A DNA stretch of 64,000 nucleotides, taken from the NCBI GenBank assembly GCA_002419465.1, contig DIGE01000018.1, positions 115,017 to 179,016 of the forward strand, read 5' to 3'. Made by a program: the position numbers and the translations under genes. Below, in pieces: positions 35,016 to 44,559 of the stretch. Numbering within the stretch: position 1 is the first letter of the stretch; each line of letters opens with the position of its first letter. The notes under the pieces are model-generated. The model ran no database searches and was not told the origin of the DNA. It saw only the letters and a program-made list of their open reading frames with translations. The DNA comes from Geobacter sp. UBA5730. Its GTDB lineage: Bacteria > Desulfobacterota > Desulfuromonadia > Geobacterales > Pseudopelobacteraceae.

Positions 35016-35780
35016 TTACGCAGCCGTCCGCCCCACCTTCATCGACAGTGGCCAGACCACACGACGTGGCCCGGCCCCCCAGAGCGGGGCAAGTTCTGCC
35101 GCCAGTCCTGCCACCGGGTCGATGCCCCGCTGTTCGGTGTAGCGACTGGTGGCCGACCAGCTGCGCAGGTAACCGGCCAGATCGTCCAGAGTCCAGTTCA
35201 CCGCCATGCTATAGGCAGGCACCTGCAGTTCCTGAAAAGGGAAAGCCAGATGAGCGTAGCCGTTTTCAACATGGCGGCGCTCCGGCGGCCAGTAGGGTCC
35301 CACAGTGTCGTAATAGAAACGATCCAGCAACGCCTGAATCTGATCGGCAGCACCGCCTTCAACCCTGAACACACCGTAGGTCCAGACCGCCAGCAACCCT
35401 CCCGGTTTCAGCACCCGTTGCACCTCGGCATAGAACGGACCCAGCTCGAACCAGTGCAGGGCCTGGGCCACCGTCACCAGATCGACGCAGTGGTCTGGCA
35501 GTCCCGAGCTGTCAGCCCCGGCCACCCGATACACCACACGGGCGCAGGGAGTGGCGGCCTCAATCTGGGCGCTGCTGGCATCGCTGGCGATCACCTCGGC
35601 GAAATAATCGGCCAACGCCACGGCTGCCTGGCCACTACCGGTGGCACAATCCCAGGCCAGCCGGCGGTCCGGCGCCTTGTCAGCCAGCCAGGCAAACAGC
35701 TGCGGCGGATAGGTCGGACGATGACTGGCGTAGTGCGCAGCCACCCGGGCAAAATGATCATGAAAGGATGCCGTGCTCAT
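35016..35780 (-). CDS. class I SAM-dependent methyltransferase
   Basis: A 254-residue methyltransferase of the Methyltransf_11 type. [15 protein letters not shown] is motif I for S-adenosylmethionine binding, and [14 protein letters not shown] with [14 protein letters not shown] are the later motifs. The substrate cannot be told from sequence; relatives act on small molecules. It overlaps the upstream sensor kinase by four bases, but a functional link is uncertain. Confidence 0.85.
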   Translation of the reverse strand: MSTASFHDHFARVAAHYASHRPTYPPQLFAWLADKAPDRRLAWDCATGSGQAAVALADYFAEVIASDASSAQIEAATPCARVVYRVAGADSSGLPDHCVDLVTVAQALHWFELGPFYAEVQRVLKPGGLLAVWTYGVFRVEGGAADQIQALLDRFYYDTVGPYWPPERRHVENGYAHLAFPFQELQVPAYSMAVNWTLDDLAGYLRSWSATSRYTEQRGIDPVAGLAAELAPLWGAGPRRVVWPLSMKVGRTAA

Positions 35781-37495
35781 GGCGTCCCAGTCTGGCGGTC
35801 AGAACCGGACGCCGGTCGAACCGGGAACGGCAGCTCCAGGTGAAAGCTGCTGCCGACTCCCGGCACACTTTCGGCCCAGATGCGGCCCCCCATCAATTCG
35901 GCCAGCTGCCTGCTGATTGACAGCCCCAGCCCGGTGCCCCCGTACTTGCGGGTGGTGGAATTATCGGCCTGCTCGAAGGAGGCAAACACCCGCTGCAGCA
36001 CCTCCGGCGTCATGCCGATGCCGGTATCGGTCACCGTCAGCCGGACCACCAGCTGCCCCTCACTCTGTGCAACCATCCCGGCCCTGATGGTGATGCTGCC
36101 CTGATCGGTAAACTTGATGGCGTTGTTCAAGAGGTTCAGCAGGATCTGCTTGCAGCGCAACTGATCGCCCGACACCAGTTGCGGGATCTCATCCGCAACC
36201 TGCGGGATGATCTGCAGCCGCTTCTCATAGGCGTGAGCGATCTGGGTGGCAACCAGATCGCTGATCGCCTGACGCAGGGAAAAATCCGTATATTCCAGCT
36301 CCACCTTGCCGGCCTCGATCTTGGACAGATCCAGGATATCGCTGATCAGCGAGAGCAGGTTAGCAGCCGACAGCTCAAGACTTTCCAGATAATCCTGCTG
36401 GGTGGGGGTCAACTCGGTAAAACGCAGCAGGTGGGTCATGCCGATCACACCGTTCATCGGGGTGCGGATTTCGTGGCTCATGTTGGCCAAAAACACGCTT
36501 TTGGCCCGGTTGGCGGCCTCGGCAACCTCCTTGGCGTGACGCAGCTGTTCTTCAATCTGCTTGCGTTCGGTGATATCGCGCGAGAGCACGATAAACCGCA
36601 GAGACTCGCCTGGCGCAACCTGTTTACGGGCAACCGACAGTTCAAACCAGTGGCTGCCATCTTCAAGCCCCAGCATGAACTGACGGCCTGAGGACTGGCC
36701 TTTTTCCGCAGCCTCCTGCAGGGCTGCCAGGCAGACCGCAGCCGCATCAGCAGGCATTACCTCGGCCACGGTCCTGCCGATCAGTTCAGACAACGGCGCA
36801 GCCAATTTTTCATTCTGGCGTGCATGGCAGGCATAGTAGCGGCCATCCAGCCCCAGATCGAACAACAGGTCGGGGATGGCCTGCACCAGCGCGTTCAGCT
36901 GATTACGCTCCCGCCTCAGCTCCTCTTCGGCCTCGCGATGACGCTGCATTTGCAAAAACAGCAGGCAGACCAGCAGGGTGGCCGGCGGGTAGAGCAGCAG
37001 CACCGGCAGTGAAATGGTTGTTAATACCTGCGCGACAATCGCCGTCGGCAGAGCGGTCATACAGGCGATCATCCAGAGATGCACGATAACGCCGAACAGA
37101 TACAGCGCAAAAATGCTCTCACAACCAGAGTGGCGACGGCGCAGGTAGTGCCAGCCCACACCGATGCCGGCCGAGCCGATGATCACCGCCACCCCCACCG
37201 CTGCTCCGACACCCCCCAGCCAAAGTCGGTAGGCAGCACCAATGGTTGCCGCAATCCCGGCCGTTAGCGGGCCGCCGAACAGCCCGGCCACTGCCAGGAT
37301 GATGGAACGGCCGTCAAAGATCAAACCCGGCTGCAACACCACCGGTGTTTTCATGCCGATCATCACCACGGCGCCAAACAGCAGGCCGGAAACCAGTGGC
37401 AGCAGGCGGTGACCGCTCAGCCGCCGTACCAGCAGACTGTGCAAAAACGTCAACGCCACCAGCAGGGCGATGTTCTGGATCAGGGCAAAATACAT
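35777..37495 (-). CDS. membrane sensor histidine kinase (5TM-LYT, PAS)
   Basis: A 572-residue kinase. The first 180 residues hold five or six hydrophobic segments of the LytS 5TMR type ([20 protein letters not shown]); a PAS domain follows (around 200-315), then HisKA with [13 protein letters not shown] and HATPase with [15 protein letters not shown] and GTGLGLSIS. There is no receiver domain, so it must signal to a separate regulator. It overlaps the next gene upstream by one base (TGATG), and the two kinases may share an output. Confidence 0.92.
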   Translation of the reverse strand: MYFALIQNIALLVALTFLHSLLVRRLSGHRLLPLVSGLLFGAVVMIGMKTPVVLQPGLIFDGRSIILAVAGLFGGPLTAGIAATIGAAYRLWLGGVGAAVGVAVIIGSAGIGVGWHYLRRRHSGCESIFALYLFGVIVHLWMIACMTALPTAIVAQVLTTISLPVLLLYPPATLLVCLLFLQMQRHREAEEELRRERNQLNALVQAIPDLLFDLGLDGRYYACHARQNEKLAAPLSELIGRTVAEVMPADAAAVCLAALQEAAEKGQSSGRQFMLGLEDGSHWFELSVARKQVAPGESLRFIVLSRDITERKQIEEQLRHAKEVAEAANRAKSVFLANMSHEIRTPMNGVIGMTHLLRFTELTPTQQDYLESLELSAANLLSLISDILDLSKIEAGKVELEYTDFSLRQAISDLVATQIAHAYEKRLQIIPQVADEIPQLVSGDQLRCKQILLNLLNNAIKFTDQGSITIRAGMVAQSEGQLVVRLTVTDTGIGMTPEVLQRVFASFEQADNSTTRKYGGTGLGLSISRQLAELMGGRIWAESVPGVGSSFHLELPFPVRPASGSDRQTGTP

Positions 37496-40365
37496 CAGCT
37501 GTCACTCCTGGACGCCGTCAATCGGGCCAATGCTGAACATAGTGCGGCGACATTCACCGGCTTGGCAATATGGGCATCAAAACCCTGCTGTAGCAGCCGC
37601 ATCCGTTCATCGTCCATGGCGTGAGCCGTCAGGGCGATGATCGGGATATGTTCGCCGGTACCCTGCTCCCGCTGACGGATAAAACGGGTAGCCTCATCAC
37701 CACTCATTACCGGCATCTGGATATCCATCAGAATACAGTCATAGGCCTGCTTGTCCAGGAGCGCCAGAGCCTGTTGACCATCCTCCGCCACCGTCACCCG
37801 GTGCCCCTTTTTCTCAAGTATCTTAAAAACAAATTCGGCATTCACCCGGTTATCCTCGGCCAGCAGAATGGTCAACGGGCGGGTGGCCGGGGCCGGTTCC
37901 GCGCCGGAAAGCGTTGTTGCCTGCGGCAAACTGCCGGCCTTCGACAGCGTGAACGGCAACTCGATATGAAAACAGCTGCCCTTTCCCACCGTGCTTTCCG
38001 CCCAGATGCGGCCCCCCATCAACTCCGCCAGCCGCCGGCAGATCGATAGTCCCAGACCGCTGCCGCCATATTTACGGGTGTTGGAACTATCAGCCTGGGT
38101 GAAAGGTGCAAAGATGGTTTTCATGGCCGCCTGACTGATACCGATGCCGGTGTCGGCGATGGAGAGACGGATCACGACCTGATCGTCAACCTGGGACTGT
38201 AACGCTGCTGTGATGGTAATGCCGCCCTGTTCGGTAAATTTGATGGCGTTGCCCACCAGGTTCAGCAGGATCTGACGGGTCCGCAGCTGGTCTCCGCGCA
38301 GCAGATCAGGCAGATCGTCCGGGATGACGGTCTTGATCGCCAGGTGCTTCTGGCGGATATGGAACAGCTGGCTGTCCAGCAGATCCCGGACGCAGCCGCG
38401 CAGTGAAAAATCTGTGGCCTCGAGCTCCATTTTGCCGGCCTCGATCCTGGAAAGGTCGAGAATATCGCCGATCAGGCTGATCAGGCTATCGGCTGAAGTC
38501 TCGATATTTTTCAGATACTGCTGCTGCTCATCGCTCAAGCTGGTGGTACGCAGCAGATGCGTCATGCCGATCACCCCGTTCAGCGGGGTGCGGATCTCGT
38601 GGCTCATATTGGCCAGAAATTCGCTCTTGGCCCGGCTGGCCGTCTCGGCAGACTCCTTGGCATGTCGCAGCCGCTCTTCGACCTGCTTGCGCTCCGTGAT
38701 ATCGGTGGCGATCTCCAACCGCACAATCCGTCCGTCCACCCAGCTTATCGCCCGGTCACGGATATCATACCAGTGGCCGTTCGCGGTGTTGCGAAACTCC
38801 CAGACGTGGACGCCCCGCGGCATGCCGTGATCATCCAGCAGATAGCGGTTGCTACAGAAACTACAGGGGCCGCTCTGGCCGCTCTGCATCTTCTGCCAGC
38901 AGGGCTGCCCGACAATATCCCCAAACGAGTCCTGCACGTACTTGTTGACGAACAACAGTTCATGGGTCTGCATATCGGCCACGTAGACAATCGCATCCAG
39001 AGCATTCAGCACCGTCAGCAACCGTTCGTGGGACTCATGCACCTCCTGCTCTGCCCGCTTGCGCTCGGTAATGTCGATCACGCTCCAGACCACCCCGCTC
39101 TCACCGTCGGGCAGCTGTAGCCGTACGCCGGTAAAGACGCACCAGAAGATACTGCCATCCTTGCGCCGCCAGGGGTACTCGGCGCTGAGGTGGGTTTTGC
39201 CATCCCTGGCCTGTCTAAAGTTGGGGGCCCAGTCATCATAGTGCTGTTGGTCAATATGCAACAGTCTGGCACTCTGGCCGACCAGCTCCTGCTCCGGATA
39301 GCCGAACATGTCGCAAAATTGCTGGTTTACCTGGATTATCCGGCGGATTGAAGAGACGATCAAGTGTCCGGAACCGTCATGTTCAAACAGGGTCTGCCAG
39401 TACTCCTGCTGCTGATGCAACTTGGCACTGAGACGACGGGAGGTAATCACCAGGGTCGCCAGCAGGGCGATGATGGTTACGGAGACAACCAGGGCAATCA
39501 GTAACAGCAGCCGGTAATCCACTTTCCGTTCATAGGGGTGATTGATCCATTTTTCAACGATGGCTGTCCGCTCTGCTGCCGGAATAGCGGCCAGGGTCTT
39601 GTCCAGGATTGCCAGCAGCTGGGCCTGGCCTTTGGCCACACCGATGCGCAGCTCTGACCTGGTCGCCTTGAGCTGTCCCATCAACAACAGGTTGGTCAGC
39701 AACTCCTTCTCGATCAGATGGATCACCACCGCCCGGTTGCCGGCATAGGCGTCGGCCTCGCCACGCGCTACGGCATAGAGCGCCTCAAGGGAGGATTGGT
39801 ACTGGCGGATCGTTACCGCAGGAAAATTCGTGCTGAAATAATTGACGTTATAAAAGCCCTGCTCCAGGGCGATGGTCCTGCCGGACAGGTCAGCTTCAGC
39901 CTCGAACAAGGGGCCGTCCTTGCGGCCTACCAGCACGTGCGGAATGGAGATATACGGCTGGGTGAAATCCAGCTGCTGCTCCCGTTCCTGGCGCTGGCTG
40001 ATATCCATCAGGGCATCCAGCCGTCCCTGCATCACCAGATCATAATTTTTAGCGAGCGATCCCGGCACCACCACCAACGCCCCACCCAGGCGTTGGTTGA
40101 GCGCGGCCACCAGTTCTACCCCGATCCCCCGCGGCGTGCCGTTACGATCCACGAAGTTCATCGGCGGCCAATCAACCATAATGCCGACCCGGATGCGGGG
40201 ATGCTGAGCCAGCCACTGTTGTTCGGCAGCAGTCAGGACCAGCGGCGGCTGGGCAAACGCTGCCCCTGGCGGAACACTGCCGGGCAGTGCCAACAGGCAG
40301 ACCAGAGCGCTGAAATGTATAACAATACTGCGGCAATGGCAGTGCATACGCTGGAAACCTTTCAC
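37495..40365 (-). CDS. hybrid sensor histidine kinase with periplasmic solute-binding domain
   Basis: A 956-residue BvgS-like kinase. A signal peptide precedes a periplasmic SBP_bac_3 domain ([20 protein letters not shown]), then one membrane helix ([21 protein letters not shown]), two PAS domains, HisKA ([13 protein letters not shown]), HATPase ([10 protein letters not shown]) and a receiver with Asp in [14 protein letters not shown]. The second PAS carries a cysteine cluster ([16 protein letters not shown]) that might bind a metal or a cluster. It is divergent from the ANTAR regulator across 138 bases and could feed it, although that receiver lacks its Asp. Confidence 0.9.
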   Translation of the reverse strand: MKGFQRMHCHCRSIVIHFSALVCLLALPGSVPPGAAFAQPPLVLTAAEQQWLAQHPRIRVGIMVDWPPMNFVDRNGTPRGIGVELVAALNQRLGGALVVVPGSLAKNYDLVMQGRLDALMDISQRQEREQQLDFTQPYISIPHVLVGRKDGPLFEAEADLSGRTIALEQGFYNVNYFSTNFPAVTIRQYQSSLEALYAVARGEADAYAGNRAVVIHLIEKELLTNLLLMGQLKATRSELRIGVAKGQAQLLAILDKTLAAIPAAERTAIVEKWINHPYERKVDYRLLLLIALVVSVTIIALLATLVITSRRLSAKLHQQQEYWQTLFEHDGSGHLIVSSIRRIIQVNQQFCDMFGYPEQELVGQSARLLHIDQQHYDDWAPNFRQARDGKTHLSAEYPWRRKDGSIFWCVFTGVRLQLPDGESGVVWSVIDITERKRAEQEVHESHERLLTVLNALDAIVYVADMQTHELLFVNKYVQDSFGDIVGQPCWQKMQSGQSGPCSFCSNRYLLDDHGMPRGVHVWEFRNTANGHWYDIRDRAISWVDGRIVRLEIATDITERKQVEERLRHAKESAETASRAKSEFLANMSHEIRTPLNGVIGMTHLLRTTSLSDEQQQYLKNIETSADSLISLIGDILDLSRIEAGKMELEATDFSLRGCVRDLLDSQLFHIRQKHLAIKTVIPDDLPDLLRGDQLRTRQILLNLVGNAIKFTEQGGITITAALQSQVDDQVVIRLSIADTGIGISQAAMKTIFAPFTQADSSNTRKYGGSGLGLSICRRLAELMGGRIWAESTVGKGSCFHIELPFTLSKAGSLPQATTLSGAEPAPATRPLTILLAEDNRVNAEFVFKILEKKGHRVTVAEDGQQALALLDKQAYDCILMDIQMPVMSGDEATRFIRQREQGTGEHIPIIALTAHAMDDERMRLLQQGFDAHIAKPVNVAALCSALARLTASRSDS

Positions 40366-40447
40366 GCGAACCCACCCGGTCGGACCTACAGTTGAAGAAG
40401 TATAGCAGAGACGATCGATTTTGTAGCATCCGTTTCAAAAAATCTGT

Positions 40448-40461
40448 GGCACGGCAGATGC
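40448..40461 (+). promoter_or_regulatory. sigma-54 promoter of the ANTAR regulator gene
   Basis: TGGCACGGCAGATGCA gives GG (40448-40449), ten bases, then GC (40460-40461), a full -24/-12 match 42 bases ahead of the start codon at 40504. This places the regulator in the same sigma-54 class as the nif genes. Confidence 0.75.
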
Positions 40462-40503
40462 ATCGGGAAGCATGCAACCACTTCCAGGAATACGGAGTCA
40501 CCC

Positions 40504-41070
40504 ATGCACACAGCGCTGGTCTGCGACAGGGATATCAGAACCCGCGAGAGCCTCAAGGCTGCCCTGCTGCAGCTTGGCATCAGTGAGGTACTGGTATGCA
40601 ACCAGCGCGATAACGCTCTGGAACTGGCACACGATCACCGGCCAGACCTGCTGATCGTGGAGGCGGCCCTGCCACTGGACGGGTTGCAACTGATCACAAC
40701 GATCCGGGCGCAGTACGCCCCGCTGGTAGTGTTGTTACTTGAACAGGGTGGACTAAAGCTGCTTAAACAGGCAACTGAAGGCCTGATTGATGCCTTTTTA
40801 GCCAAACCGCTGCCAGCGGCGGGGCTGGTCCTGACCATCGAATTGGCCCTGCATGCCGGGCAGCAGATGGCGCGCCTCAGAGATTCCTGCGAGACCGCCC
40901 AGACTGCATTGAAACAACGCAAGCAGATTGAAAAAGCCAAGGGGTTACTGATGGATCGGGAACAGATGGGCGAGCAGCAAGCCTTCAAAAAGATGCGCAG
41001 CCTGGCCATGGCGCGGCGGGTCACGCTGACCCGGCTGGCGGAGGAGATTATCAGGGAAGGACAGCACTGA
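40504..41070 (+). CDS. receiver-ANTAR RNA-binding regulator (GnfR-like)
   Basis: A 188-residue protein: an N-terminal receiver-like domain (residues 1-115) and a C-terminal ANTAR domain with KQIEKAKGLLMDREQMGEQQ. ANTAR proteins bind hexaloop hairpins in nascent RNA and prevent termination; in Geobacter sulfurreducens GnfR does this for some nif genes. In this receiver the phosphoacceptor position reads LLIVEAALP, Glu in place of Asp, so normal phosphorylation is not expected; the conserved Lys (LAKPLP) remains. It has its own sigma-54 promoter and lies beside draG and nifB. Hairpins of the right type occur in nearby nif leaders. The GnfR name is by analogy. Confidence 0.83.
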   Translation: MHTALVCDRDIRTRESLKAALLQLGISEVLVCNQRDNALELAHDHRPDLLIVEAALPLDGLQLITTIRAQYAPLVVLLLEQGGLKLLKQATEGLIDAFLAKPLPAAGLVLTIELALHAGQQMARLRDSCETAQTALKQRKQIEKAKGLLMDREQMGEQQAFKKMRSLAMARRVTLTRLAEEIIREGQH

Positions 41071-41077
41071 AACTGCT

Positions 41078-42004
41078 TTAACCATACTGGCCGGATTCAG
41101 CTATCATCCTGCCGGCCGGACTGGCCATAATCAGCTGGTCGGCGTGCCGCTCCAGCTCAGCCACCAGCTGTTTATCCATTTTTTTCAGCCAGCGTCGCGG
41201 CAGCGCCTCGCGACCGTAATAAGCCCCGGCCAGCATGCCGCAGATGGCGCCGGTCGTGTCGGCATCGGCACCCTGGTTGACCGTCCCCACCAGGCATTCC
41301 TCAAAATCACGGCCTTTGAAAAAATAATGGAAGACCGTTGCCAGGGTATCGGCCACATAGGCGGTGGCAAGCTTGCGGTAGGGATCGAAACCGAACTGAT
41401 GGTGTCGGACAACCAAAGCATCAGCTTCTTTCCGCAGCCGGGCCTTGGAAAACCCTTGCAGGGCCAGGTGCAACAGGGAGCCGACCGCGATGCAGGCAGC
41501 GTCGGAAAGGTTCTGATGGTGGGTCAGACGGGCCTGTTCCAAGGCATACTTTTTAAGCAGCTGATGGTCCGGCAACGACAACAGCGCTGCGGGCAGCACC
41601 CGCATCACGGCGCCGTTACCGCCATCCCAATGGTTGTAGGGTGCCTCCAGACGGCCCTGCAGTATGTACGCACGAATCCCCTTGCGACAGGTATCACCGC
41701 AGTCCACCGGACGCGATCTGAGCCAGCTCGCGAACTCTTGGGCAATCGCCTCCGGCGACCAGCCCTGGTTTTTTTCAACGGCCCGGGCGATGCAGAGCGC
41801 CATCTCGGTATCGTCGGTCACCTGGCCCGGCTTCAGCCGCAGCCAGCCGCCGCCGACGATCTCGTTAAAAACGCCGTACTGCGCCGAGATTTCCGGTGCC
41901 GTCATGAACTCCACCGTGGCGCCCAGGGCGTCGCCGATGGCCATGCCCACAAAAGCGGCCCGGGCCCGGTCACGTAGTTCATGCAGGTCAAGATGCTGGA
42001 TCAT
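41078..42004 (-). CDS. draG: ADP-ribosyl-[dinitrogenase reductase] hydrolase
   Basis: A 308-residue ADP-ribosylglycohydrolase. FVGMAIGDALGATVEFM, QVTDDTEMALCIARA and GNGAVMRV with NQGADADTTGAICGMLAG carry the metal-binding Asp residues. DraG removes ADP-ribose from the Arg of NifH (Arg99 here) and reactivates nitrogenase after ammonium or darkness signals. The partner DraT is not in the window. A sigma-54 match lies only about 14 bases ahead of the ATG, so the message would be nearly leaderless. It is divergent from nifB. Confidence 0.9.
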   Translation of the reverse strand: MIQHLDLHELRDRARAAFVGMAIGDALGATVEFMTAPEISAQYGVFNEIVGGGWLRLKPGQVTDDTEMALCIARAVEKNQGWSPEAIAQEFASWLRSRPVDCGDTCRKGIRAYILQGRLEAPYNHWDGGNGAVMRVLPAALLSLPDHQLLKKYALEQARLTHHQNLSDAACIAVGSLLHLALQGFSKARLRKEADALVVRHHQFGFDPYRKLATAYVADTLATVFHYFFKGRDFEECLVGTVNQGADADTTGAICGMLAGAYYGREALPRRWLKKMDKQLVAELERHADQLIMASPAGRMIAESGQYG

Positions 42005-42017
42005 GGGATTTGCTCAA

Positions 42018-42031
42018 GCAAGATGATTGCC
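42018..42031 (-). promoter_or_regulatory. sigma-54 promoter match ahead of draG
   Basis: On the minus strand TTGGCAATCATCTTGCTT gives GG (42031-42030), ten bases, GC (42019-42018). It lies back to back with the nifB promoter. The predicted start of transcription would be only two or so bases ahead of the draG ATG. Confidence 0.5.
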
Positions 42032-42037
42032 AATTCT

Positions 42038-42051
42038 GGCATGCTCTATGC
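42038..42051 (+). promoter_or_regulatory. sigma-54 promoter of nifB
   Basis: CTGGCATGCTCTATGCTTT gives GG (42038-42039), ten bases, GC (42050-42051), the -24/-12 pattern. Transcription would start near 42063, just ahead of the leader hairpins. Confidence 0.75.
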
Positions 42052-42066
42052 TTTGTTACTGACACA

Positions 42067-42082
42067 CAGGCAACGGCGCCTG
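42067..42082 (+). promoter_or_regulatory. candidate ANTAR-binding hexaloop hairpin in the nifB leader
   Basis: CAGGC-AACGGC-GCCTG is a five-base stem with a six-base loop having A at position 1 and G at position 4, the reported ANTAR loop pattern. Its 3' half overlaps the 5' arm of the terminator, so hairpin and terminator exclude each other. Confidence 0.6.
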
Positions 42083-42114
42083 CGGGGATACCCCCTGCGG
42101 CGCCGTTGTTTTTG
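42071..42114 (+). terminator. leader terminator (attenuator) upstream of nifB
   Basis: CAACGGCGCC pairs with GGCGCCGTTG, extended inward by GGGG-ATA-CCCC across a small internal loop, and is followed by TTTTTG. It lies between the sigma-54 promoter and nifB, so readthrough would need antitermination. Confidence 0.85.
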
Positions 42115-42131
42115 TGAAAGGAGAACATCTC

Positions 42132-42953
42132 ATGGCAACACACTGCGAACAGCTCAAAAAGGTACAAGGGCATCCCTGCTTCGGCGGCAACCACCACAAG
42201 ACCGGCCGGATGCACCTGGCCGTTGCCCCGGCCTGCAACATCAAATGCGGCTATTGCACCCGCCGGCACGACTGCGCCAATGAATCCCGTCCCGGCGTCA
42301 CCAGCCGCCTGATGACCCCTGCGGAGGCACTGGACAAGGTCCGCGAGGTGATGGCCTCGCCGCTTTTGGGACCCACCATGCGGGTGGTGGGGATCGCCGG
42401 CCCCGGCGACCCGTTGGCCAACCAGCAGACCTTCGAGACCTTCCGGCTGGTGGGTCAGGAATTTCCCGATCTGATGAAATGTATGAGCACCAACGGACTG
42501 TTGCTGCCCGAATCGCTGGACCGGCTGGCCGAGCTTGGCCTGCACAGCCTGACCGTCACCATCAACGCGGTGCAGGCAGCCACGGCTGCCCGGATCTACC
42601 GTCATATCTACTACCACGGCAAGCGCTACAGCGGCGAGGCCGCTGGGGAGATCCTGCTGGCCAGCCAGTACGAAGGGGTGCAACGGGCCGTTGCATTAGG
42701 CATGGTGGTCAAGGTCAACACCGTGCTGATCCCCGGCATCAACGAGGCTGAAATCCCGCAGATTGCCGAGCGGATCAAGGGGATGGGTGCCTTTGTAATG
42801 AACGTGATGCCGTTGATACCCCAGGCTGACCTGGCCCATATTCCAGCCCCGACAGCAGAATATCTGGCAGAAGTGCGCAACAACAACGAACGGATCATCA
42901 ATCAGATGCGGCATTGCAAGCAGTGCCGCGCGGATGCCATTGGATTGTTGTAG
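42132..42953 (+). CDS. nifB: NifB, radical SAM FeMo-cofactor synthase (SAM domain only)
   Basis: A 273-residue NifB. HPCFGGNHHKTGRMHLAVAP and CNIKCGYC (the CxxxCxxC site for the radical-SAM cluster) are diagnostic. NifB fuses two Fe4S4 clusters and inserts carbide to make NifB-co. There is no C-terminal NifX-like domain, so this is the short form found in many anaerobes and archaea. The C-terminal CKQCRAD is the conserved Cys pair. Start at 42132 follows AAGGAG; expression is controlled by the sigma-54 promoter and leader terminator just upstream. Confidence 0.95.
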   Translation: MATHCEQLKKVQGHPCFGGNHHKTGRMHLAVAPACNIKCGYCTRRHDCANESRPGVTSRLMTPAEALDKVREVMASPLLGPTMRVVGIAGPGDPLANQQTFETFRLVGQEFPDLMKCMSTNGLLLPESLDRLAELGLHSLTVTINAVQAATAARIYRHIYYHGKRYSGEAAGEILLASQYEGVQRAVALGMVVKVNTVLIPGINEAEIPQIAERIKGMGAFVMNVMPLIPQADLAHIPAPTAEYLAEVRNNNERIINQMRHCKQCRADAIGLL

Positions 42954-42962
42954 GAGACTGAC

Positions 42963-43763
42963 ATGCAGATCAGCACCTTTACCCCCGACGATGTCCATCC
43001 CTTTCTGACGCTGGCCAGGGATGAAGGCTGGATCAGCACCCGCCGTGAACTGGCCTTCCTGCTGGAACGCTCGCCGGACGGCTGCCTGGTCTGCCACGAG
43101 CAGGGCAAGCCGGTCGGCTTTGTCACCGCAATCCGGCATGGCCGTTCAGGCTGGATCGGCAACCTGCTGGTAGGCGCTGCCAACAGAGGGCGCGGCATCG
43201 GCAGCACACTGTTTAAACGGGCCATGGAGATGCTCCAGCGCAGTGGAGCAACCACGGTCTGGCTGACCGCCTCAACCGTCGGCCGGCCGATTTACGAGCG
43301 CAACGGCTTTTGCTCGTGCGATCAGGTCCGGCGCTGGGAACGGCCGGGTAGCGTGCAGGAGCACCCCCCGGCGCTGGTGACGATCCCACAGGGCTGGCAA
43401 GAGATTGACTACCTGGGTTGGGGTGACAGCCGCAACGAGCTGTTGAGCTATGCGGCGGGAGGTGGCACGGCCATCGGTGAAGATCGCGGCTTTCTGATGG
43501 TGCAGCGGTTGGGTAATGGACAGCAGATCGGTCCTTTTGGCGCCCTGGACAGTAGCGTGGCTGAACGGCTGCTGGAGCAGGCGTTGACCACTGAAGAGCG
43601 GATGCTGCTGGACGCCCCGGCCTCCAACCGGTCCATCGGACGCCTGCTCACCTCCCGAGGTTTTACTGTCAGCAACGAGGTCGCGCTGATGTATGCCGGC
43701 CGGCCGCCGGCCTACCACCCTGAATGCATCTATGGATTCGCTTCCATGGGCAGCATGGGGTAG
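42963..43763 (+). CDS. GNAT acetyltransferase
   Basis: A 266-residue protein with an N-terminal GNAT domain. The acetyl-CoA loop is VGAANRGRGIGSTLFKRAM (around residue 78), and ASTVGRPIYERNGF is the C-terminal strand of the fold. The second half (150-266) resembles the extra domain of some two-part GNAT proteins. The substrate is unknown. It starts ten bases after nifB and so belongs to that operon; a role in nitrogen fixation is possible but unproved. Confidence 0.8.
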   Translation: MQISTFTPDDVHPFLTLARDEGWISTRRELAFLLERSPDGCLVCHEQGKPVGFVTAIRHGRSGWIGNLLVGAANRGRGIGSTLFKRAMEMLQRSGATTVWLTASTVGRPIYERNGFCSCDQVRRWERPGSVQEHPPALVTIPQGWQEIDYLGWGDSRNELLSYAAGGGTAIGEDRGFLMVQRLGNGQQIGPFGALDSSVAERLLEQALTTEERMLLDAPASNRSIGRLLTSRGFTVSNEVALMYAGRPPAYHPECIYGFASMGSMG

Positions 43764-43779
43764 TGCAAAGGAATGGCAA

Positions 43780-44184
43780 TTACGGAGTGATCAGCTTAAG
43801 CGAGGGGAAATAGGTGCGGTAACGTGCAGCATCACGGGTCAAAAGGGTGAGCCCCGCAACTGCGGCATGAGCGCCGATAAAGAAATCAGGCAGTGGTGAA
43901 CTCCTTGTGCCGCCAAGCTTGCGGTAGCGAATGAAACATTTTCCAGCCAGAAACGCCGCTTCCCAGGGCAAGGTGGCCCGCTGGAAAAACTCCGTCGGCA
44001 GCGCCTGCTCCAGTTCTTCAATACGTTTAAAACCTATCGATATTTCGGCGTAGATAATCGGATTAATAATCAAGGCCCCCTGGTCGGCAGCCTTCTGCAC
44101 CTGCGCTGATGACCATTCGTACCAATTGGCGTCCTCTTCCAGCACATCAAGCAACACGTTGCTGTCCACCAATACGTCGGCCAT
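43780..44184 (-). CDS. vapC: PIN-domain toxin VapC
   Basis: A 134-residue PIN-domain protein. VLVDSNVLLDVLEED carries the first acidic site (DSN), INPIIYAEISIGF the Glu, and LPDFFIGAHAAVAGLTLLTRD the later Asp residues. It is placed next to its AbrB antitoxin (two bases apart) within the nif island, opposite in direction to the nif genes, which suggests later insertion. Toxic ribonuclease when free; target not predictable. Confidence 0.88.
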   Translation of the reverse strand: MADVLVDSNVLLDVLEEDANWYEWSSAQVQKAADQGALIINPIIYAEISIGFKRIEELEQALPTEFFQRATLPWEAAFLAGKCFIRYRKLGGTRSSPLPDFFIGAHAAVAGLTLLTRDAARYRTYFPSLKLITP

Positions 44185-44186
44185 TG

Positions 44187-44420
44187 CTACTCTTCGCCCC
44201 GGGTAAGCGCCATGATCTCGTCGGTGGTCATCCTCACCGTAGCGCGTCCACGCATGGCCTCCACCAGCCGCTTGCCTCTACTGGCCTCACCAGCAGTGAC
44301 CGTACGCAAAACAACCGTATTCCCCTCCACCACAAATTCAACCTCGCTCCGGGGGAAGATGCCCAATTTTTGGCGGACATTGCGCGGAATGGTTACCTGT
44401 CCCTTGCTTGTCACACGCAT
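44187..44420 (-). CDS. vapB: AbrB-type antitoxin VapB
   Basis: A 77-residue antitoxin opening MRVTSKGQVTIPRNVRQKL, the AbrB swapped-hairpin domain; the C-terminal part is charged. It pairs with the vapC two bases downstream. A perfect inverted repeat lies 20 bases ahead of the start and is a likely autoregulatory operator. Confidence 0.88.
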   Translation of the reverse strand: MRVTSKGQVTIPRNVRQKLGIFPRSEVEFVVEGNTVVLRTVTAGEASRGKRLVEAMRGRATVRMTTDEIMALTRGEE

Positions 44421-44440
44421 GATTTCGTGCTCCTTTCACC

Positions 44441-44468
44441 AATGTAATACTAGAAAAAGTATTACATT
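44441..44468. promoter_or_regulatory. inverted-repeat operator of vapBC (third pair)
   Basis: AATGTAATACT (44441-44451) and AGTATTACATT (44458-44468) are perfect 11-base arms with a six-base spacer, ahead of vapB. The GTAATAC core is shared with the other VapBC operators of the window. Confidence 0.75.
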
Positions 44469-44559
44469 TACAAAGGATCTGTCAATACGATTTTCTAGAA
44501 CAAATCAGCATGTTATCGCTAAAAAAGGCAATGGGCCAGTGGGAGCGGCATCCAGTCTG

